DNA of 64,000 bases from the NCBI GenBank assembly GCA_900618795.1, contig UYJD01000005.1, positions 1,430,430 through 1,494,429 of the forward strand, written 5' to 3'. A program made the translations under genes and the position numbers. The notes below the pieces were generated by a model. The model made no database searches, was not told the DNA's origin, and was given only the letters and a program-made list of their open reading frames with translations. Source of the stretch: Cyanodermella asteris (Eukaryota; Ascomycota; Lecanoromycetes; Ostropales; Stictidaceae). Positions 1 through 10,338 of the stretch are shown piece by piece; the stretch's first letter is position 1, and each line of letters opens with the position of its first letter.

Positions 1-1769
1 ACGGACCGTCGACCCCGAACGAGGATAATGACGATGCCTCGTCCGTCGCAACTGCCGCGACTACTGTCAAGCGCGCGTCAAAGCGCTTTTCGACGAATTC
101 ACTGTTCGAGAAGATGACCAAAGGTCGCATGTCATGGCACGCTCGTCAAGGCTCTGATGCGACCTCTGTGCAAGCTGTGGCTGACTCGCCTATTCGTGAA
201 TCTTTCCAGGCTTCGTCTATGCCGGGCTCACGAAGGGCATCAGTCGATGGAAACGGTGAGGCTGCCGTCGCATCCTCCGGTCCCAATGCCTCGCCCTCGC
301 TGTCACCCAAGCTTGCGACTGAGGTCCGACGAAACTCGCGTGGCGCAGACTACTTCTCGCAGCCCCGCTCGCCCGCGAATGGGTCTCTCCTTAGTCCAAC
401 GTCAGACGTGAAGAGCCCTGTCACCGCGATCATACCGCATTCAGAGCACGGCATTATCGAGAACGCGACCACAATCGACGGTGACCTGTCAACGGGTGTT
501 GTGGAACGTAATAAAACACCATCAGCTCTGAATCTCGAGTCGATCAAGGCCAACACCTCGAGCAGCTCGAAGGTCATGAATGCTTTCCGAACGAACGAGT
601 GGGCGAAGCACCTCGAAGGCGCCAATGAACCAGAGGAGGACAGCATCCCGATGTCCGAGCCGCCGTCGCCCCTGGAGCCACCACGTGGCGAGTCGCAGGT
701 ATCCGAGGAACCACTTGAGCAGCCTGGTCCTGAAGCAGCACCAGTTCCGACGACCAATGCCGAAGCTAGTGCGCAGTCCTCAGTTCCTTCTTCCACACCC
801 ACGCCCCCTCCTTCAGAAGAACAGGCAACCAAGGTGAGCTGGCCGAAACCGAGCTCTCGCAGGCGCATCTCGGGCAGCGTTGCTCAGTTGCCAGCCGAAA
901 TCAAGACCGCTGCCGTCTCCCGTCACTCCTCCCGTGAGAGTCGTACACCTTCTCGCATGAATGTCATGCGGTCTTCCAGCGGCTCGCGTACACGTGGCGG
1001 ACCTTTGGCACGCCAATCAACCCAGCAAGCTCTGGTCACGTCCCCAATCCACGAAGACGTCGAGGCATTCTTCCCGCCTCACGATGTCAAGAGACGATCT
1101 TCACTCGGCATCCAGCCTGACAGTCTCCTTGCTCAGCGCGAAGCGATGGTGAGCCAATCGTCCATCGTCCGCTCTGCGTCTCAAGCCTCTTCTCACCCTT
1201 ACAATGCCAACTACAGCTCTTCCCGCTTGTCAATGTCTCAGAACAACGCTCGATCATCCTCCAGCTTGTCCCGTCGTTCCTCAAACCCCGAGCAATTCAA
1301 CCTCCCGCAGCGACAACCATCGGCAGCCTCCCTCCACAGCGCGAACCAGCCTTACTCGCCCCCACCACCTGTCCGAACATACAGCCCGATCAATGTTGCG
1401 CAGCCCCTTACCCACGCCGTAGCGTCTCCGACGCCAGACCGTCCGCTGCATCACAAAAACACTGCACCGGACGAGGCGCGTCGATCAGCTATGCTCGCTC
1501 AATGGCGCACTAGTCTTGCCGGCGAGCAACAACAACGCCGAGCCAGCCAAATGAATGTCGACGTTGAAGCTGGCAAGGGTTGGCTGGACATGCAGAGGCA
1601 GCAACGTCAATACGAGCAGTACCGCAACCAGGCCGTCGGCTGGGGGACCGAGAGGACCATGAGCCCTGTAGCTGTCGTGCAAAACCCGATGCAAAGCCAG
1701 ATGGCTGCGCACGACGCTCACAGGGAGGTCTTGCGACGGATGCAAAGTAAAAGCAAGGTGAATAAATGA
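1..1769 (+). CDS. Ser/Pro-rich hypothetical protein, 5' end outside window
   Basis: The reading frame is already open at base 3 and runs without a stop to the TGA at 1767-1769, so this is the C-terminal part (588 residues visible) of a longer protein. The first in-window ATG at 114 is probably internal, because the preceding codons read as the same basic, Ser-rich protein. The chain is low in complexity, rich in Ser, Pro, Arg and Gln, with many SP and RRxS-type sites, so it is likely disordered and phosphorylated. A short segment near residue 200 (NEWAKHLEGA) and a Gln/Arg-rich, probably helical C-terminus (around residues 505-588) are the only ordered-looking parts. I do not recognise the family and assign no function. 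Coding status is well supported by length and frame. Confidence 0.75.
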   Translation, partial: GPSTPNEDNDDASSVATAATTVKRASKRFSTNSLFEKMTKGRMSWHARQGSDATSVQAVADSPIRESFQASSMPGSRRASVDGNGEAAVASSGPNASPSLSPKLATEVRRNSRGADYFSQPRSPANGSLLSPTSDVKSPVTAIIPHSEHGIIENATTIDGDLSTGVVERNKTPSALNLESIKANTSSSSKVMNAFRTNEWAKHLEGANEPEEDSIPMSEPPSPLEPPRGESQVSEEPLEQPGPEAAPVPTTNAEASAQSSVPSSTPTPPPSEEQATKVSWPKPSSRRRISGSVAQLPAEIKTAAVSRHSSRESRTPSRMNVMRSSSGSRTRGGPLARQSTQQALVTSPIHEDVEAFFPPHDVKRRSSLGIQPDSLLAQREAMVSQSSIVRSASQASSHPYNANYSSSRLSMSQNNARSSSSLSRRSSNPEQFNLPQRQPSAASLHSANQPYSPPPPVRTYSPINVAQPLTHAVASPTPDRPLHHKNTAPDEARRSAMLAQWRTSLAGEQQQRRASQMNVDVEAGKGWLDMQRQQRQYEQYRNQAVGWGTERTMSPVAVVQNPMQSQMAAHDAHREVLRRMQSKSKVNK

Positions 1770-2430
1770 GGTTAGGGTGGCACAGTCTCAGTACATCGCC
1801 TTCGTCTGTTCAACTCACTTTCACGACAAGTCCTTTCTCCGCACGCATCAAAGAAAGCTGCTCTATTTGGGGGGCCAGCCACCCACTTCAGAATCCTCTA
1901 CGACATTGGGAGCCTTCTAGTTTTCAAAGTTTTGGGCGTTCACAGCAATCACGCAACGACCTCGTTGGCCGCAATTCACAGGCCCTGTTTCAGTGTCCTT
2001 CGATATGACTTACACACGTTGACTCGCTCTACATTTAGCGAGTGTGGCAGCAGTGCTATCACAAACTGTATATAGTATGATACCCAAGCTGAAAGCGCAC
2101 ACCGTTGCACTACCAGCTTCGTTTGCAGAGCACAATAAGGCCTGTATCGATGCCTTGAACATGAGAGCAAGCGCCTTCATTCCATGTCGCCCATCTTGTA
2201 GAGTGCACATGTAAATCGCGTCCAGTATTTGTTAAGGACGTGAACGATCAAGCCTCCGACGCCCGCAGCCGCGCCCAGTAATTAAACGAAAAGGTACAAT
2301 GGTGATTGCAAGGTTTGGTAGGATGAATTCGTAATGATGACGAGATACATGCAGAAATTCGAATCCACGTAAGCGCCTCCGTGCTTCAATCTGAGCAAGC
2401 TCTCCCAGATATCCAAGCAGCGGCTCCGAC
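1770..2430. other. Convergent intergenic region
   Basis: About 660 bases lie between the 3' ends of two converging genes. They should hold both 3' untranslated regions. Short open frames here have no domain-like content. I see no RNA gene or repeat. Confidence 0.5.
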
Positions 2431-3717
2431 TCAAACAGCAGGCCCCCTACCAACCCACAGCCTAAATGATCTGAACGGACCACGCCTAGAATCCACATTC
2501 CGATACTGAAACCCGGGTCCCAGCTCCAGTTGGTTGGTACAGAAATACAACCACCCATCCAGTATCGCCGCACTATCCGCGTGCTGAATCTCCGCACTCC
2601 GGACAAGAGTCTTGACGACCAGGTCATCGCTCTTCACCAATCCGCTCCCACCAGCTGGAGTCCCATTGACTTCTTCCGTGACCTCGCTCTGATGAGTGTC
2701 GACGTAGTAAATTGCATTCTGCTCCGACGCGGTGATGTACACCCGCCCGCGATCATCGGCCGTGAAGCCCGCCTGTTCGGATCCCAGTTGACCGGGGAAC
2801 ACCACCGCATCGCGGACTTGCTGCTCGGATAGGGAGAAATTTGCGAGACCGGACTGCGGGATGTAGTAGTATCGTCGGGAAGCCAGGACGCCCCAGTAGA
2901 CGTTCCCGGACTGCAAAGCAATGCCGTCCGCGCCCGTCGCGGTCGCCTTCTTGCTCGTCCCGTTCCAGCTGTAGATCGGCTGTCCGTTGAAGCTCCCCAC
3001 GTAGCCCGGATCCGCAACCGTGTACGAGGTGTTGAAGAGACGCTTCACGGCCTGTCCGGTGCACAGATCCAGCGCGACCAGGCTGGCGGCTTTGCTGGCG
3101 TCGGTCATGAACGCGAATCCCGCCGTGCCGAGCGTGTTATTGATTCTCAAATCATTCAGATTGGTGCCATTTGCCAGAACCGCATCCGGCATCGGGTACG
3201 TCTTCATCAGCATTCTGTCAGTGACGTTGAAGGACATGATCTTTGCGCCCCCGGGTGTTGCGCTCGTCGATCCTGGTTTTACGCCGGAGTCGACGACCCA
3301 CATTGCGCCTTGCGAGTCTAGGACCACGTTCTGAACGTTGATGAAGCATGTTGAGGGATCTTGGCCCGTGGTGCAGTTTTGGATCTGGGGAGACGGCCAG
3401 GGCTCTTCGGATTCAAAATCCGTGGCTATGACCACGTTGCTGGGGGTTTGACCCGAGTTTCGTGGGTACGTCAGGTAAATGTTATGGCCACGGTCCACGG
3501 CCAGGCCGGTAGGTGGGGAGCTGCTTGAATGGATGGTTTCAAGTTTGGGCCCAATAATGGGAAAGTCTTGCGGGCAGACACCCAAAGTTCCGTTGGAGGT
3601 CCCATTCTGTACGGTTGGACATGTTGCGAAAAGGCCGTGCGATAGTACGGCAGGAAGCTGAGTGAGCAGTGCGACGCCCGTGGTCAAGAGCGGAGGTCCG
3701 AACATGATGGGATGCAA
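2431..3717 (-). CDS. Secreted Yellow/major-royal-jelly-like protein
   Basis: Intronless 428-residue protein of the MRJP/Yellow family, a beta-propeller fold found in many secreted fungal proteins whose reactions are mostly unknown. It starts with ATG at 3717 and has an N-terminal hydrophobic signal-like stretch (about residues 8-26, ending near AVLSHG). Family features in order: a propeller-entry segment (PPTGLAVD, about 67-75), blades containing MWVVDSG (about 138-145), the DLRINNT region (about 190), a Y-rich blade (about 285) and the closing segment WLYFCTNQL (about 388). Many N-x-S/T sites fit secretion. The end GRGPAV is compatible with a complete C-terminus. It is divergent from the MTFP1 homologue, with 557 bases between the two starts. 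Family assignment is confident; substrate is unknown. Confidence 0.85.
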   Translation of the reverse strand: MHPIMFGPPLLTTGVALLTQLPAVLSHGLFATCPTVQNGTSNGTLGVCPQDFPIIGPKLETIHSSSSPPTGLAVDRGHNIYLTYPRNSGQTPSNVVIATDFESEEPWPSPQIQNCTTGQDPSTCFINVQNVVLDSQGAMWVVDSGVKPGSTSATPGGAKIMSFNVTDRMLMKTYPMPDAVLANGTNLNDLRINNTLGTAGFAFMTDASKAASLVALDLCTGQAVKRLFNTSYTVADPGYVGSFNGQPIYSWNGTSKKATATGADGIALQSGNVYWGVLASRRYYYIPQSGLANFSLSEQQVRDAVVFPGQLGSEQAGFTADDRGRVYITASEQNAIYYVDTHQSEVTEEVNGTPAGGSGLVKSDDLVVKTLVRSAEIQHADSAAILDGWLYFCTNQLELGPGFQYRNVDSRRGPFRSFRLWVGRGPAV

Positions 3718-4274
3718 ATGGAGCTACAGTGACATACAGTGGAAGAATCGGCCAGCCTCAGATATGGTATATGGCACGAGAGAGATCATGGCGAAGAACA
3801 AAAGAGAATACAAAAGTATAGGCGTCTGCAGACGTCAGGAATGAAGTCATCGTGTAAGTGCTACTAGTAAGGGTGCCGTGAGGAGAAGAGCACGGCAAAA
3901 TAGGCTTGACATTCGATTATCGTTTCGTGTGGCATTCGAGCCATTCGGGTATGGGATTTCATCTCAGTCTGTGAGACGAAGAAGTACCTGCAGCTGTCTA
4001 AGTTGGTTAAGGAAAGGAGGTCAACATTTTGGCCTTCATGCAGGCCGTTGAAGGATGCCGCGTCCGCTCCTGGAGGCTCGACCATGTGACGTCGTGAGGA
4101 ACCGGGGCGTCTCATCTTCGGACCTCCACAACTAAGCTCCAAGCTTCGACCCCAGCTTCTCTTTTGCTGGACAAACGCAACCGGTTTCTGCACATTCAGC
4201 TCTGACCCTCATCGGCGTATCTTCTCGGCTACGGCATTGCCACATTTCAATTGTGGACGTCCTCGGTCAACAGG
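3718..4274. promoter_or_regulatory. Divergent promoter region (MRJP-like / MTFP1-like)
   Basis: 557 bases between two outward-facing starts. A TATA-like stretch (tatggtatat) lies at about 3764-3773, roughly 50 bases upstream of the MRJP-like start, and is a candidate core promoter for that gene. A 109-codon minus-strand open frame inside (3864-4193) has no family features and is not called. Confidence 0.4.
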
Positions 4275-5362
4275 ATGGGAGGCTCCCAGTCGAAAGAGGC
4301 TCCAGTGCCTCCACCAGCCAACCAGCTCAAGACATCAGAGACCGACAAGAAAGACGAGGACTGGAAGGCTCCTTTGAAGAGTAAGCCTCTATCAAGGGAC
4401 CTCCAGCATTTGGTCGACGACGAAGAAGAGAACGTCTGGGAGCAGATATACGAGGGCCAGTACGCACACCCACACAGCTGACCAACTTTCAGAACTTCAA
4501 ACACGTTCAGAGCTACGAATGACTGACGAGCTTTCTTCACACTTTACAGAGCTCCAGAGACGACAGACACCTCCGTCCGCTACGCTGCCTACGCAGCCCG
4601 CTTCCGCACCATACTTCTCTCCGCCCACCGCTACGTTGCCTACACCTCAGACATCGGCGAGTCCTTCCGACCCATAGCGCATCCCTACCTCGTCAAAGGT
4701 GCCTACGCCGTCTCTTGGGCCTATCTTATCGGTGATGTGTCGCACGAAGGCTACAAAGCCTACCTCCGCCAACAGCGAATTCTACACCCGGAACTTGCCT
4801 CGGGCGAGTCGGCCAAGCACGCGACCAGCGCACTCGAAGCGGTCAAACAAGGCGACGTCGGCGCGTTGACGCGGCGGGTCGGGAAAGAGGCGGAGACGAT
4901 TGCGCAGGCGACCACCGACGTTGCGACCTTGCCGGCGGGGAGTGGGCACGTTCCAGCGATTGAGGACTACAGGGCCGTGATGGCGCAGCGGGCGGTTTTC
5001 CAATCGGTGGCGAGTATGGGGCTGCCGGCGTTCACGATCCACAGTATCGTGAGGTATTCGGGGCGGGCGCTCAAGAACGCTAAGGCGCCCATCGTCCGAA
5101 CGTGGGGTCCTATCGGAGTAAGTCGATGATCGTGCTCGGGGTATTGCGGGTACTGACAAGTCACCAGCTCGGTCTTTCTGCGGTGCCTTTCCTACCGTAC
5201 ATGTTTGACAAGCCGGTCGAAGAAGCTGTCGAGTACACTTTTCATACTGCGTTCAAGTACTTCGGAGGCCCAGAAGCCGTTGGACACTCGCAAACAATCG
5301 GACAAGAACAGAAACTGGAGGACCAGAACAAGGCCAGGAAGATCCAGCATAAAGAGCTCTGA
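4275..5362 (+). CDS. Mitochondrial fission process protein 1 (MTP18) homologue
   Basis: Three exons, placed by eye: 4275-4459, 4550-5117 and 5168-5362, with GT..AG introns of 90 and 50 bases, giving 315 residues. The start is the ATG at 4275 (MGGSQSKEAP); the frame extends further upstream only through non-ATG codons. The body (VRYAAYAARFRTILL, SDIGESFRPIAHP, AYAVSWAYLIGD, then the C-terminal GLSAVPFLPYMFDKPVEEAVEY) matches the MTFP1/MTP18 family of inner mitochondrial membrane proteins, which promote mitochondrial fission in animals. It is nearly twice as long as the roughly 166-residue human protein because of an N-terminal extension and a central insertion of about 60 charged residues (HPELASGES onward). 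Role in this fungus is inferred from the family only. Confidence 0.85.
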
Positions 5363-5549
5363 ACACACGCACTTGATATACGGAAGAAGAATAGCAATAC
5401 TCTACTCGACCACAGTGATTCCCAAGCTCGACGGCAACGTATATATCAATACATATTCGCTCGTCTATCAGATGTCATCAAAATTCATAACCGCATGCGT
5501 TTGCTAGACCCGGCGGCTTGCGCAGCTGGAGCAGCAGGCGAAACCGATC

Positions 5550-5866
5550 TCAAAATCTGGGCTTGCTCTCCGGGTGGCCACGGTATCTACCGTCCTCGAT
5601 CTCGTCCACGCCCTTTGCCGCTATGCCTGCATTTTTGGCAACTCCCTCCTTCTCGCCGAACGCGCCGTCTATGGCTTGGTTGACATTGCCGCGAATCGCC
5701 TCTCCCAGGCCCTGCAAGTATGTTAGATCGCTCGGTCGGATGCGACGGGACACACAAGAAAACGTACGTGGATGCCAGTGGCTCCTTCCTTGATGGCGTT
5801 GCCAACATCTTTGCCAGTCCGAGAGGCACCGGTGTTGGTGGTGGCATTTGTGTTTGGCGCAGACAT
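5550..5866 (-). CDS. Small hydrophilic stress-type protein
   Basis: Two exons, 5768-5866 and 5550-5711, with a 56-base intron (donor GTACGT, acceptor TTGCAG), coding for 86 residues. The start MSAPNTNATT is followed by an Asn/Thr/Gly-rich segment. The second exon reads GLGEAIRGNVNQAIDGAFGE, a small Gly/Ala-rich helical pattern seen in many short fungal proteins that are upregulated by stress and loosely resemble CsbD/LEA-type proteins. There is no signal peptide, membrane segment or catalytic motif. It is convergent with the MTFP1 homologue (187 bases between stops). The clean splice and the smooth join of the two halves support a real gene. Function is unknown; the stress role is inference from composition. 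Confidence 0.65.
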
Positions 5867-6518
5867 CTTGTTGACGATAATGTGATGGCTTGAGGATGAT
5901 ATGAGTGTGGGGATGTTTACTCAAGTTTAGAAGTGAAAAGATGTGACTCGGATGGGCGAGAAGTGAGGAGGTCATGTTGAGAGTACAAAGAAGGGCATCG
6001 TTTGCTGGGTGACGCGAAATGCTCATTTGCATCATGGCATTCTTCACAATCGCCAATGACGCAGCTCCCCCGGAGAGGCAGCCCGCCGTCGGCAAGACCC
6101 GCTGCCTGCCCACGCTCTCCACCCAAGCTCGCTGGACCAACGCCGGTCGATCAGCCTTTGACAGGGGGTCCGAAAAGCGCCCCTCCTGTCACGGTCAACT
6201 TGCGCATTCGGGCGAGGGCCGCAAGCTGCGGATCACGCCAGACATGTTGGCGCTGGCGTACCTCGTCGTAGATTTGCGATAGCAGGTATCAAATGCATAC
6301 ACCAAGATAACATCGTTGGTCATCATCAATCAAGCTTCTTACCTTTGCTACTCAGAAGCACAAGGACAGCTGGAATAGACTGTCCATCCAAGCTCGTGAG
6401 GAGCATACCATTGGCAACTACTTGTCTGTATCAGTGCCGCTCTCTTGCCGTTGCCTCCAAACCTTCAATACTGCTCCCACTCACAACAAAGTTGTCATAC
6501 AGCCGGGCATTCCGCACA
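5867..6518. promoter_or_regulatory. Divergent promoter region with long ATG-less open frame
   Basis: About 650 bases between the small stress-type gene and the CoA-binding gene. The frame of the CoA-binding gene stays open through most of the right-hand part (at least 6231-6518) but has no ATG, so it is probably untranslated leader. An unseen upstream exon or a non-AUG start remains possible. Confidence 0.4.
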
Positions 6519-7044
6519 ATGGCCGCCAACAATAGCGTCAAGTGCTTCTTCTCATCGCCACATTTCGCCGTTGCCGGCGCATCTCAAGACACAGCCAAGT
6601 TTGGCTACAAAAGTAAGACCGAATCATCCTGACGCTCCGGAGCTCTCTTTAGGGGCTGAGCTGATTGACTGTCCAGTCCTCAACTGGTACGCAGTTCACA
6701 AGCTCTCTGTAACTCCCATCAATCCCAAGAGTCCCAGCATCAAGGTTGGCAGCGGCGAGGAGCTCACCACCGTAAAGTCGGTCAACGAGCTGCCAAATCC
6801 GGAGGCAACGTCACTCAGCATTGTCACACCACCGCCAGTGACCAAACAGATCCTCAGAGATGCCAAGAGTCTCGGCATCAAGGCAGTGTGGCTGCAGCCA
6901 GGAACCTACGATGAGGAAGTCCTCGAATATGCGCGAAAGGAATTCGAGGCTGGCATCGGCGGAACTGATGGAGGCGCGGGTTATGAGGGTTGGTGCGTCC
7001 TCGTAGATGGAGATGAAGGCTTGAGACAGGCGAGTCGTTTGTGA
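6519..7044 (+). CDS. CoA-binding domain protein (YccU-like Rossmann fold)
   Basis: Two exons, 6519-6612 and 6677-7044, with a 64-base intron (donor GTAAGA, acceptor GTCCAG), giving 153 residues. The join restores the family motif FGYKILNWY across the splice. The start SPHFAVAGASQDTAKFGYK is the nucleotide-binding loop of the CoA_binding_2 family. It is followed by VTPINPKSPSI, the strand SLSIVTPPPVT and the segment IKAVWLQPGTYDEEVLEYA. The family binds CoA or a related nucleotide; no reaction is established for most members. ATG 6519 is the first ATG in the frame. The codons before it (from about 6345) read like a basic, Ser-rich mitochondrial presequence but lack a start. It is convergent with PWP2, with 108 bases between stops. 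Confidence 0.8.
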
Positions 7045-7152
7045 CATGTCATCAGATCTGTACCTTGCAGACATGATCGAGCTCGTTTGGGGCAAAAAGC
7101 TCCCTGGTTTGAGTTAGAGAGGTGTGGGTGTCAAACATCTCAGAAGAATGAA

Positions 7153-9891
7153 TCACGGCGAATCCTCAACACCTTGCCATTCTTCCCAGTTCGTGTCACT
7201 GTCGCCCTCACCATTTGTGACAGCCGGTTTGGTCGTAGGTGAAGTGCCATCGACACCGTTCATTAGTAGATCAACACCCTTCTCGGGCAAAGGCTGAGCA
7301 AGAAGGAAGTCTAACGTGTAGGTATTTCCGTCTGCGAGCCTGGCGAGATCGGTGCGTATCCGCGTGATGGCCTTTTGGCAAGACCGAAGCTCTGCAGAAA
7401 AGCTACCGCTCTGTTGCTTCAGGTACGTGCCGTGTTCGCTCAACAACGCTTTCAACCATAGTAAATTGAATTCCAGGTGCGGACTGGTGTCTGACGCAAG
7501 TGCAACGTATCTGATCAATCGTGCCAAGTAGACTTTCGGCATCTCGTGAACCACAAGCTGTATGTTCGATGGAGGAACGTTCTCGTAGACCCGTCGGATC
7601 AAAGGCATCTCGTTAAGTCGGAACGCCATGATCAAGGCGAATAAGTATTCTCCGCTCTCCAGGGCCTCTATGGTGGTAGCTGGGGTTACCTCTGTGTCCA
7701 AATCGAAAGGATCGAACTGGACAACGTCGTCCAAGGAATATACCAGAAGGCCTTCGGATGAAGCGACACAAAAAGCTCGAGCTGTTGGCGAGAATGCAAC
7801 AGAAGTGACTCTGACTTCGGGTCGAGTCCTTCGTGTGGATGCGTCACCTCGGGTAGCACCTGGAAGGCTGCGATCAATGCGGTCGTCGCGGTCGGAGGCT
7901 TCGCCCTGGTCGTCAAGCAACCCGTCGGGTCCAGCTTCGGTCAGTCGACGAGAATTGAGAAACTCTTGTGTGCCATCGAGAGCCAAGTTCACAGAGACCG
8001 TGAACTTCTTCAACAATGTCCCTGACTGCACGTCGTACAGACAAAGATGTTTACTGTTGCCGCCGGCTAGCAAGCTTGTTCCATCTACGCTGTAGATGAT
8101 GGAGTTGAAGAATTTGGTTCCTGCAACCGTTGCCGCTGTTCGACGATCCGAAATGCGTCGCCCTCCAGAGACATCGCGCCGACCGTCAAGGTTTGATTCC
8201 TGGGTAGCATCGCTGATCGACCAAAACGTCAACTGTCCATCGAGAGTTGAAACGGCAATCTGTTTGCTGTCAGGGCTAACTGCCACGGCGAGGACATCGG
8301 CCTGCAGCTGGAACGGCTCGCTACTTTGACTGCGACCGAAAATTTCCCACGTCCGAATCGTGCGATCCCAGCTGCCGGTGACAAGTGTATTGCCGTCGGG
8401 AGAGAAGGCCATTGCCATGACTGGACCTTCGTGTCCGGCTAGTTGGTCAAGCAAAGCTCCAGTCTCAACCCTCCAGACCTGAACGTCAAAGGAGTCCTGA
8501 GATCCAGCACAGACCACTTCGCCGCTGGGGTCGACCGCAAGACAAGTGAACGGCAAGCGCGTAGCAGCTGTGAATGTGCGAAAAGTCCGGTACCGCACCA
8601 GGTCCCATGCTCTGACCGATCCGTCGAGACTGGCTGTGAACAATACTCGACCACGTTTTGCGAAATGGCACGCTGTGATGGCTGCCGAATGCTCGGTGAA
8701 CGTAACAACACAAAAGCCTGTCTGTACGTCCCAGAGTTTGAGTTTGCCATCATCGGCAGCCGTGACGATCTGTTGGCCGTCTGGAGAATATGCCACAGCA
8801 TTGGTCGTGTCGAAATGGCCTTGTTGCTTGAGTATATAAGATTCAGACTGCCATTCCCACACCAACAATTGGCCTAACTTGGAGGCGCCAAACGCAAGCC
8901 ATTCGCCAGACTGATTTATCTCGACAAAGTCAATTCCGGTCTGCGAAATACTAAGTTGGTGTATCTGGTTGAAATCTGGCAGCTCGTACAAGCCGAAAAG
9001 ACCATCAGAGAAGCCGACCACCATCAGATTCGACGAGCTGTGGAAAGCCGAAGACGTGACCTTGGTCTGGCTACGCATGAAAAAATTTCGCTTCACAACA
9101 CGCCAGCGCTCTGTACCCTCTCCTCGGCCACTCTCTGAAGATGTATCATCCAAATGATCAGCGGCAAGATACCCCCACTGAAATAGTGCGCCATCCTGGC
9201 TGATTGTGAAGATGGACTCTTGATCGCTGGAGAACCATGCTCCTAGGACGCTTTCTCTGTGCCCACCGAGAACAGTCGGCTCGAAGCCCTCCTCTTGAAC
9301 GAGACTCCATATCCTCACTGACAGATCCTTGCTTGTGCTCAGGAAGAAGCGAGAATCATTGGACCAGTGAAGACTAGTAACGGCGTCGTGATGACCGACG
9401 TGGGTGTGATGTTTAACGAACGGTGCAAAGCTGAGTTCGCCGTCAGCCTGAGTATCTGGTGTAGATGGCGTCTGCCAGACCTCGATCGTCCTGCCGTAGC
9501 TCACAGCAAAGTGCTTTCCTGAGGGCGAGAAGGCGAGGGCGGTGACTGATCCCTTGAAAGACAGATGGTGCAGCGCGAGGCGTCTCGGAAAGTTTGAGAG
9601 AATGGCGCGACCATCGTCGTCGACTGTAAGCAGGAGGTTCCCCCGCGGAGAAAGTGCTATGCGGGCGACGTTCTTGCGATGCGCGAATGGAAGGGTATGA
9701 GACTTGTTGTTAACGAGGTCGAAAACGGTAACACGATTGCCGACAGGCGACAGAAGACAGGTGCCATCTGGAGTGAAGAGAAGATTCCCTTTGCAGTAGA
9801 CAGTGCCTAGAAGGTTTGAGAACTAATCCACGATGTGAGCCCGGGCAAGATGCGGGCGCCGCAACGAGCTTACCTGGAAGTCCGTCTTCAT
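7153..9891 (-). CDS. PWP2: U3 snoRNP/SSU-processome WD40 protein PWP2 (UTP1)
   Basis: Two exons: a tiny first exon at 9874-9891 (six codons, MKTDFQ) and a 2670-base second exon at 7153-9822, separated by a 51-base intron, giving 895 residues. The join FQ/FSNLLGTVY and the segments LLSPVGNRVTVFDL and NNKSHTLPFAHRKN match the N-terminus of yeast Pwp2. About twelve to fourteen WD40 repeats follow (for example DGKLKLWDVQTG, DGSVRAWDLVRY, SWDRTIRTWEI). The C-terminal Utp12 domain covers about residues 724-815 (IEALESGEYLFALIMAFRLNE), and the tail is acidic. Pwp2 is a core subunit of the UTP-B complex needed for 18S rRNA maturation in the nucleolus. It is head to head with the CDC12-type septin (447 bases apart). 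Confidence 0.95.
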
Positions 9892-10338
9892 GGTTGCCAA
9901 AATATACTATTGCATAGCTGTTGTATATGAGCGGCGAAGGCCAGGATGCTGGAAAGAGAGTATACACGGCAAGGAATCTCGAGCAGCAGCGAACGGTGCA
10001 TGCAGTGCAGATTCATCGCAGAGCTTCGGGCTTGCTCGCCGCAACTTTTTTTCCGATGTGCAGAGATGCAGGAGCTCAGCCACAGCTCTGGCGGCAGAGG
10101 CTGAGGAGCTGAGGCTGAGGCTTGGGCTTTCCCCACAGGTTGGTTGATTTGATCCGTCGGGGGCGCCAAGCAGAGCCAGGGAGCAGTCGGACACTCTCGC
10201 TTTCCCCTTTCGAAAGCTCGCTGCAGCTTTTTGGTCCGGCCTGCCAACCCACAACGCTCCATTGCTCCTCGCGACCGTTGATCTCACCTCTTCTGCCTCT
10301 CTTCTGTCGCTCGTTCTACTCGAACTCCACAAGAAAAA
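9892..10338. promoter_or_regulatory. Bidirectional promoter region PWP2 / septin
   Basis: 447 bases separate the starts of two housekeeping genes. Pyrimidine-rich tracts are present near 10270-10330, just before the septin start, as is common in constitutive fungal promoters. No clear TATA box is visible. Minus-strand open frames here are fortuitous. Confidence 0.4.

Noticed and set aside
3864-4193. 109-codon minus-strand frame in the MRJP/MTFP1 promoter
   Set aside because: No domain-like sequence and it occupies a divergent promoter.
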